From Desulfovibrio sp. UBA2564 (GTDB lineage: Bacteria > Desulfobacterota > Desulfovibrionia > Desulfovibrionales > Desulfovibrionaceae): DNA of 10,120 bases. Location: positions 1 to 10,120 of the forward strand of contig DDLU01000087.1 of NCBI GenBank assembly GCA_002340305.1, written 5' to 3'. Under the pieces are notes generated by a model that was not told the origin of the DNA, did not search any database, and saw only the letters and a program-made list of their open reading frames with translations. The number at the start of each line of letters is the position of its first letter. The first letter of the stretch is position 1. Below are positions 6,446 through 10,120 of this stretch, in pieces. A program made the translations under genes and the position numbers.

Positions 6446-7150
6446 ATGTCACCAAGCCCAAAAATATCCGTCATCATCCCTGTTTATGATGAAGCGGAGA
6501 CTATTGTCCCCTGCATAGCCAATGTCAGGAAATGTTGCGGTGAGAATTGTGAAATAATAATCGTTGACGGTTCTACTGACGGTTCCACTCTGTCCGCTGT
6601 CAGCGATGATAGGGTGGTACTCCTGGTCTCACCTCCGGGACGTGCGGTACAGATGAACTGCGGTGCGCAGAATGCGCAAGGAGATATTCTGCTATTTCTG
6701 CATGCAGATACAATCCTGCCTAATGCCGCAGATTTGCTTATCCGCAAGGCCCTTCGTGCACCATGCGCTACGGCTGGGGCCTTCAAGCTCGGCTTCGACA
6801 ATACTTCTCGCACTATAAAATTAATCGCATTTATTGCTGACCTACGTTGCAGAATAGAGCGTGTACCTTATGGCGATCAGGCTATTTTTATACCCAAATC
6901 CACTTTCCATGCACTTGGCGGGTATCCTGAAATACCGCTTATGGAAGATGTTGAATTCTTCCAGACCATAAAAAAACTACGCAAAGAGGTCGTCATACTC
7001 AAAGAATCTGTCATGACTTCAGCCCGTCGTTATCTCGCCACAGGCCCACTGCGCTGCGCCCTTCGCAATACATGCTTGCGCTTGCTGCACCGATTTGGAG
7101 TCCGAGCTGAAATTCTAGCCGCCATGTATCGCAAAAAGAAGGTTTCATGA
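6446..7150 (+). CDS. Family 2 glycosyltransferase, TIGR04283 type (rSAM/selenodomain-associated transferase 2)
   Basis: A 234-residue GT-A fold glycosyltransferase. The ISVIIPVYDEAETI opening, the nucleotide-binding Asp41 in VDGSTDGS, the metal-site HAD (residues 86-88) and the late acidic pair Glu167-Asp168 in LMEDVEF fit family 2 enzymes. The sequence SPPGRAVQMNCGAQNAQGDILLFLHADT is the signature stretch of the TIGR04283 group, often annotated as an arsenosugar-biosynthesis or rSAM-associated transferase. The real acceptor is unknown. The ribosome binding site is weak: an AGGA lies about 13 bases before the ATG. The stop overlaps the start of the next gene, a TIGR04282 partner, so the two are translationally coupled. 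No radical-SAM or arsenic methyltransferase gene is in the window to support the arsenic reading. Confidence 0.88.
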   Translation: MSPSPKISVIIPVYDEAETIVPCIANVRKCCGENCEIIIVDGSTDGSTLSAVSDDRVVLLVSPPGRAVQMNCGAQNAQGDILLFLHADTILPNAADLLIRKALRAPCATAGAFKLGFDNTSRTIKLIAFIADLRCRIERVPYGDQAIFIPKSTFHALGGYPEIPLMEDVEFFQTIKKLRKEVVILKESVMTSARRYLATGPLRCALRNTCLRLLHRFGVRAEILAAMYRKKKVS

Positions 7151-7809
7151 TGAAATGCGCTGTAATAGTTTTTGTAAAATTTCCAGAACCGGGCAAAGTC
7201 AAAACAAGGATAGGTAAAGACTTAGGCTACGAAACAGCAGCTAAACTCTACACAGCTTTTGTAGAAGATATGCTGTTTAGTTTTGATCGGTCAGGACTCA
7301 AGCCGATCATCAGCTACGATCCATTTCAGCCAGTAAAAAAATATCAGGAATGGCTCGGAAATAGAACATATATCGCGCAGCATGGTGAAGACCTCGGACA
7401 ACGCATGTTCAATGCCTTGCAAGCCGCATTAGACCTTAATTATGATGATTGCATCCTGACCGGAAGCGATCTTCCAGACCTTAATCCTGAAATGATCCAG
7501 CAAGCCAAAAAAGAATTAAAAAAAGCCCCCGCCTGCATCGGACCTGCAAGTGACGGAGGCTATTATCTAATCGGGTTTCAAAAAAAGTATTTGACTGATT
7601 CCATCTTCAAAGAAATGGAATGGAGTACAGATAGAGTTCTACCTGAAACGCTTTCACGACTGAACACTCTCGGCATCAACCCTGCTATACTCCCGGAACA
7701 TCAGGACATGGATACGATTGAAGATTTGGAGAGACTTCTCACAACCCCCAAGACACAAACCCTATGCCCCATAAGCCTAGCTATCTTACGGACACTATTA
7801 CCGCACTAG
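7147..7809 (+). CDS. Glycosyltransferase of the TIGR04282/DUF2064 family (rSAM/selenodomain-associated transferase 1)
   Basis: A 220-residue nucleotidyl/glycosyl-transferase-like protein with a GT-A-type Rossmann core. The N-terminal VFVKFPEPGKVKTRIGKDLG carries the KTR loop seen in sugar-nucleotide-binding enzymes. GSDLPDL (Asp108) and the PASDGGYYLIGF motif (Asp136-Gly-Gly) are hallmarks of DUF2064. The start overlaps the upstream stop as ATGA, and a second ATG follows at 7150; either could be used. The pair with a TIGR04283 transferase is a common gene couple, thought to assemble a small glycosylated metabolite. Its product here is unknown. The gene ends 36 bases before a bidirectional hairpin that also closes the opposing mnmE operon. 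Confidence 0.88.
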   Translation: MMKCAVIVFVKFPEPGKVKTRIGKDLGYETAAKLYTAFVEDMLFSFDRSGLKPIISYDPFQPVKKYQEWLGNRTYIAQHGEDLGQRMFNALQAALDLNYDDCILTGSDLPDLNPEMIQQAKKELKKAPACIGPASDGGYYLIGFQKKYLTDSIFKEMEWSTDRVLPETLSRLNTLGINPAILPEHQDMDTIEDLERLLTTPKTQTLCPISLAILRTLLPH

Positions 7810-7845
7810 CCTGAGCTAAAACTATTAAAAAGTTTTGAAGAGTCC

Positions 7846-7872
7846 AGAGAAACTTTTCCCAAAAGTTTCTTT
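7846..7872. terminator. Bidirectional terminator hairpin between converging operons
   Basis: Arms AGAAACTTTT (7848-7857) and AAAAGTTTCT (7861-7870) form a perfect 10-bp stem with a CCC loop, extended by a G-U and an A-U pair. It lies 36 bases after the DUF2064 gene and about 28 bases after the minus-strand 85-aa gene. A CCGCCGGAGGC segment (about 7889-7899) and AAAAGTTTT (7828-7836) flank it. The whole block is of a type I recall as recurrent between genes in Desulfovibrio-like genomes. Confidence 0.6.
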
Positions 7873-7900
7873 AGTCCCGCTGAAGGCACCGCCGGAGGCA

Positions 7901-8158
7901 TTAGTACTCCACAATATTCAAACTTAACTGATCAGCATCCTTACGGCGGGTGAAGCGCAGACGGTCACAACCAAGATCATCGATAACCTCGATATCCCAG
8001 TTACCACCAGTACCGAACCCGCTCATAAGCTCTTCACGAATACCGAGCCTGACCTGAAACTCTACAACAGGATTGGATGTGGTGTCGAGATGATTAACGA
8101 TGATGGGCACGAGGCCACAGCTAACGCCTTTGAGATCTACGAATTTGCTGTCTTCCAT
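7901..8158 (-). CDS. Hypothetical protein, 85 aa, coupled to mnmE
   Basis: I do not recognise this small protein. Its ATG (8158) follows the mnmE stop with a single base between them (TAA-A-ATG), which strongly suggests translational coupling, since no good Shine-Dalgarno sequence precedes it (only GGTAAA within the end of mnmE). An upstream in-frame ATG at 8185 would overlap mnmE and is less likely. The sequence is acidic and looks beta-rich: a hydrophobic stretch VSCGLVPIIVNHLD (residues 12-25), then VEFQVRLGIREEL, a glycine-rich turn GFGTGGNWD, and alternating strands ending LSLNIVEY. There is no signal peptide, transmembrane segment or metal motif. A role connected with tRNA modification is only a guess from position. 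The operon terminator follows its stop. Confidence 0.75.
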   Translation of the reverse strand: MEDSKFVDLKGVSCGLVPIIVNHLDTTSNPVVEFQVRLGIREELMSGFGTGGNWDIEVIDDLGCDRLRFTRRKDADQLSLNIVEY

Positions 8159-8159
8159 T

Positions 8160-9545
8160 TTATTTACCAACACAGAAATTTTCAAAAATTGAGTTCAACA
8201 CTTCCTGCGGTGTAATCTCCCCGGTAATCTCGGAAAGAGCACTGCAAGCAGCTTCAAGACGCACACCAAGCAAATCGTAAGGAATCTGCATTTCAATGTC
8301 GCCCATAAGCTCTTCAAGCTCAACGTGAGCTTTCTTGAGTGTAGCAGCCTGCCGCGAATTGGGAACCAGCTCATCAGGGTCAGGCTCACCTGCACCCTTA
8401 AGAATATTTTCACGGATCAATTCCGCCAACCGCTCAATACCTTGTCCCTTTTTGGCTGAAATTTCAACAATCTCATACCCTGCTTCGCGCATAATTGTCG
8501 CCGGAGAAGGTTCAGCCTGTTCGAGATCGGACTTATTGATTACCGCAAGACATTTATCAGCCATGTCGGCAAACTGAGGATCAAGATCAGCCAGAGCAAA
8601 CGGCTTGGAACCATCAATGATCAGCAGAACCAAATCTGCCTGCGAGGCAAGATCACGGCCCATATCCACCCCGGCGAGCTCAACGGCATCACTGGTTTCA
8701 CGCAATCCAGCGGTATCAACCACTCGAACCTGCAACCCGTCAAGATTCAAAGTCTCTTCAATGAAATCACGGGTAGTACCGGGAATATCGGTCACAATGG
8801 CCCTATTACGTCCCAGCAGAGCGTTAAGCAGGCTTGATTTACCTGCATTAACCTTACCGGAAAGGACAGCGAGACCGCCTTCACGCCAAGCCTTGGTGCG
8901 CTCTACGCCGGAAAGGATTTCAGAAATATTCTTAGCAGCATCGCCGACCTCAGACTGCATCTTTTCCAAGGGTAGACATTCAAGCTCATCTTCAGGAAAA
9001 TCCACTGCCACGCAAAGCTGTGCACGAAGCTCTTCCAAACGCGCACGCAGCCCACTGATGCGTTGCCCGAGCACACCGGACAACTTAACCTTTGCAAGCT
9101 GCACGGCACCGCGTGATGGAGCGTGGATCATCTCGGCAACAGCCTCAGCCTGAGTCAGGTCCATTCGCCCATTCAAAAAGGCACGCAGGGTGAATTCTCC
9201 TGCATTAGCCAAACGGGCACCCTTTGAAAGAACTTCACTAAGAACCGCACTGAGGATAGCCCTACCGCCATGGCAGTTAATCTCGACTGTATCTTCCCCG
9301 GTATACGAGTTCGGTCCGGGCATGAACACAGTCAGCACGTCATCAATTTCAGCAGACTCAGCATCAACGACAGTTCCGTAATGCATTGTGTAAGGCTTGA
9401 ATCCGGAAAAAGATTCCTTGGCTGGACGGAAAACATCCGTGGCAATGGAAAGTGCTTCTTTCCCGCTGATCCTGATGATCCCGACACCGCCGTCCCCCGG
9501 GGGAGTGGCGATTGCAGCTATGGTTCCAGTGGAAGTGATGGACAT
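8160..9545 (-). CDS. mnmE: tRNA modification GTPase MnmE (TrmE)
   Basis: A 461-residue GTPase that, with MnmG, installs the carboxymethylaminomethyl (or aminomethyl) group on wobble uridine 34 of certain tRNAs, using a formyl-folate donor. The N-terminal tetrahydrofolate-binding domain starts TIAAIATPPGDGGVGIIRIS. The G domain has G1 GKVNAGKS (230-237, with Val where Pro is usual), G2 TTRD (257-260), G3 DTAG (277-280) and G4 NKSD (337-340). The C-terminus FCVGK contains the conserved catalytic Cys458. Length is standard. The start at 9545 has GGGAG about 10 bases upstream; a longer in-frame ATG at 9608 would read through a hairpin and is rejected. It lies downstream of a Jag-like gene, as in many bacterial rnpA-yidC-jag-mnmE clusters, and is separated from it by an 87-base gap containing a hairpin. 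Confidence 0.98.
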   Translation of the reverse strand: MSITSTGTIAAIATPPGDGGVGIIRISGKEALSIATDVFRPAKESFSGFKPYTMHYGTVVDAESAEIDDVLTVFMPGPNSYTGEDTVEINCHGGRAILSAVLSEVLSKGARLANAGEFTLRAFLNGRMDLTQAEAVAEMIHAPSRGAVQLAKVKLSGVLGQRISGLRARLEELRAQLCVAVDFPEDELECLPLEKMQSEVGDAAKNISEILSGVERTKAWREGGLAVLSGKVNAGKSSLLNALLGRNRAIVTDIPGTTRDFIEETLNLDGLQVRVVDTAGLRETSDAVELAGVDMGRDLASQADLVLLIIDGSKPFALADLDPQFADMADKCLAVINKSDLEQAEPSPATIMREAGYEIVEISAKKGQGIERLAELIRENILKGAGEPDPDELVPNSRQAATLKKAHVELEELMGDIEMQIPYDLLGVRLEAACSALSEITGEITPQEVLNSIFENFCVGK

Positions 9546-9568
9546 ATAACGATCTCCCTGAAATGGAT

Positions 9569-9598
9569 AAACCCCGTAGACCTGAGTCCACGGGGTTT
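9569..9598. terminator. Hairpin between the Jag-like gene and mnmE
   Basis: Arms AAACCCCGT (9569-9577) and ACGGGGTTT (9590-9598) pair perfectly over 9 bp. After one mismatch, GAC/GTC adds 3 bp around a CTGA loop. In the minus (operon) direction the GC stem is followed by TTTATCC, a short T-run typical of a leaky terminator or attenuator. It sits 24 bases before the mnmE start and could lower mnmE expression relative to the upstream gene, or stop the upstream transcript. Confidence 0.55.
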
Positions 9599-9632
9599 TC
9601 AAAGTCATTATTCACCGCGCGTGAACAGACAA

Positions 9633-10120
9633 TTAGTAGCGGTTATAACGCTCGCTGTTGTAATTGGTGCTGTTACCGCTTTTATTGCGGTCATTACGGC
9701 GATTATTATTGTAGCGGGACTGACGGCTACCGTAATTGTCATCCTGCCGATATGAGTTGCCGTAATTGTCATCAAAAGGAGCCGGGCGATTGAATTCTTC
9801 GCGGTTACCGAAGTTCTCATCGCGCTCCTTGTTGTAGTTGTCATTACGATCGTTGCGGCGACCTCGGTTGTAATTATCGTTGCGGTCATTACGTCCGCGA
9901 TAACTATCATTACGCTCGTTGCGATCATTGCGGCGACCGCCACGGTAATTATCATTACGCTCGTTTCGATCATTGCGCTCGTTGCGACGACCTCTGCTGC
10001 GGTCATTGCTGCGGGATTCGTAGCGATCGTTGCGGTCATTGCTGCGCGAATTATATCTGTCGTTGCGTCTTCCGCCGCCGGAACCTCCGCCACGGCTGCG
10101 GCGGGGCAGGATCAGTACCC
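9633..10120 (-). CDS. C-terminal tail of a probable Jag/KhpB (R3H) RNA-binding protein, RND-rich
   Basis: The reading frame that enters at the right edge stays open for 161 codons to a TAA at 9633-9635. It encodes VLILPRRSRGGGSGGG, then a low-complexity run built on RND, RNE and NDR units, often with RGGR or RGRR, ending ERYNRY. By hand count about 40 of 161 residues are Arg, 36 Asn and 18 Asp, so over half the tail. The VLILPRR opening resembles the last strand of an R3H domain, and Jag/KhpB commonly precedes mnmE, so this is probably its C-terminus; the body of the gene is outside the window. Such tails are disordered and can bind RNA or drive condensates. A DEAD-box helicase tail is an alternative. 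An ATG-started frame at 10093-9608 that overlaps it is a shadow. Confidence 0.65.
   Translation of the reverse strand, partial: VLILPRRSRGGGSGGGRRNDRYNSRSNDRNDRYESRSNDRSRGRRNERNDRNERNDNYRGGRRNDRNERNDSYRGRNDRNDNYNRGRRNDRNDNYNKERDENFGNREEFNRPAPFDDNYGNSYRQDDNYGSRQSRYNNNRRNDRNKSGNSTNYNSERYNRY

Noticed and set aside
8605..9153. 182-aa plus-strand ORF inside mnmE
   Set aside because: Ser/Arg/Thr-rich antisense shadow of a well-conserved GTPase; no ribosome binding site or family resemblance.
9546..9608. Longer start for mnmE at 9608
   Set aside because: The added 21 residues are encoded by the hairpin region. MnmE normally begins just before TIAAIATPPG, and 9545 has a ribosome binding site.
9640..10080. 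CRISPR-like array from the spaced repeats
   Set aside because: The units are about 9 bp, degenerate and in frame with an open reading frame, with no unique spacers of constant length.
9608..10093. 161-aa minus-strand ORF rich in Ala, Thr, Met and Ile
   Set aside because: It is the +1 shadow of the RND-rich tail: the same repeat read in another frame. The neighbouring frame is open through the window edge and begins with a plausible R3H end.

Overview
The window looks like chromosomal DNA from a deltaproteobacterial sulfate reducer, most likely the Desulfovibrio/Maridesulfovibrio group. This is an inference. It rests on the MnmE gene lying directly downstream of a Jag-like gene, the paired glycosyltransferases of the 'rSAM/selenodomain-associated' type, moderate GC content, and intergenic AAACTTTT/AGTTTC hairpin blocks of a kind I recall from those genomes. 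No database search was possible.

Layout. (1) At 1-220 (minus) is the N-terminal part of a ZnuC-like metal ABC transporter ATPase. Its upstream region (221-425) holds a 31-bp dyad resembling a Fur-family operator. (2) Divergent from it are a small SGNH/GDSL hydrolase (432-1010) and a low-specificity threonine aldolase (1095-2198). The aldolase 3' end carries a 54-nt near-perfect palindrome read in frame. (3) A terminator-bearing gap (2199-2426) is followed by an unrecognised 117-aa minus-strand gene (2427-2780). Divergent from that gene is a GH13 protein of the malto-oligosyltrehalose trehalohydrolase (TreZ) type (2895-4700), in which every catalytic residue appears to be replaced. (4) MalQ (4801-6303 plus the extension to its stop at 6312) follows, with an intact catalytic triad. 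(5) Two overlapping glycosyltransferase genes (6446-7150 and 7147-7809) match the TIGR04283/TIGR04282 pair. (6) Converging on them from the right is a minus-strand operon. It contains the C-terminal tail of a probable Jag/KhpB RNA-binding protein (9633-10120, extremely Arg/Asn/Asp-rich), mnmE (8160-9545) and an 85-aa coupled hypothetical gene (7901-8158). A bidirectional hairpin lies between the two converging units.

How the genes fit together. The GH13-like protein and MalQ are codirectional neighbours and probably both concern alpha-1,4-glucan (glycogen or maltodextrin) metabolism. Only MalQ looks enzymatically competent, so the GH13 protein is a candidate pseudoenzyme, for example a glucan-binding or regulatory partner. 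Jag-MnmE is a classic housekeeping arrangement (RNA binding and tRNA wobble-uridine modification), here with an unusual disordered tail on the Jag-like protein. The most noteworthy observations are the pseudo-TreZ, the in-frame palindrome in the aldolase gene, and the RND-rich tail, which a simple longest-ORF call would miss because a longer ATG-initiated shadow frame overlies it.
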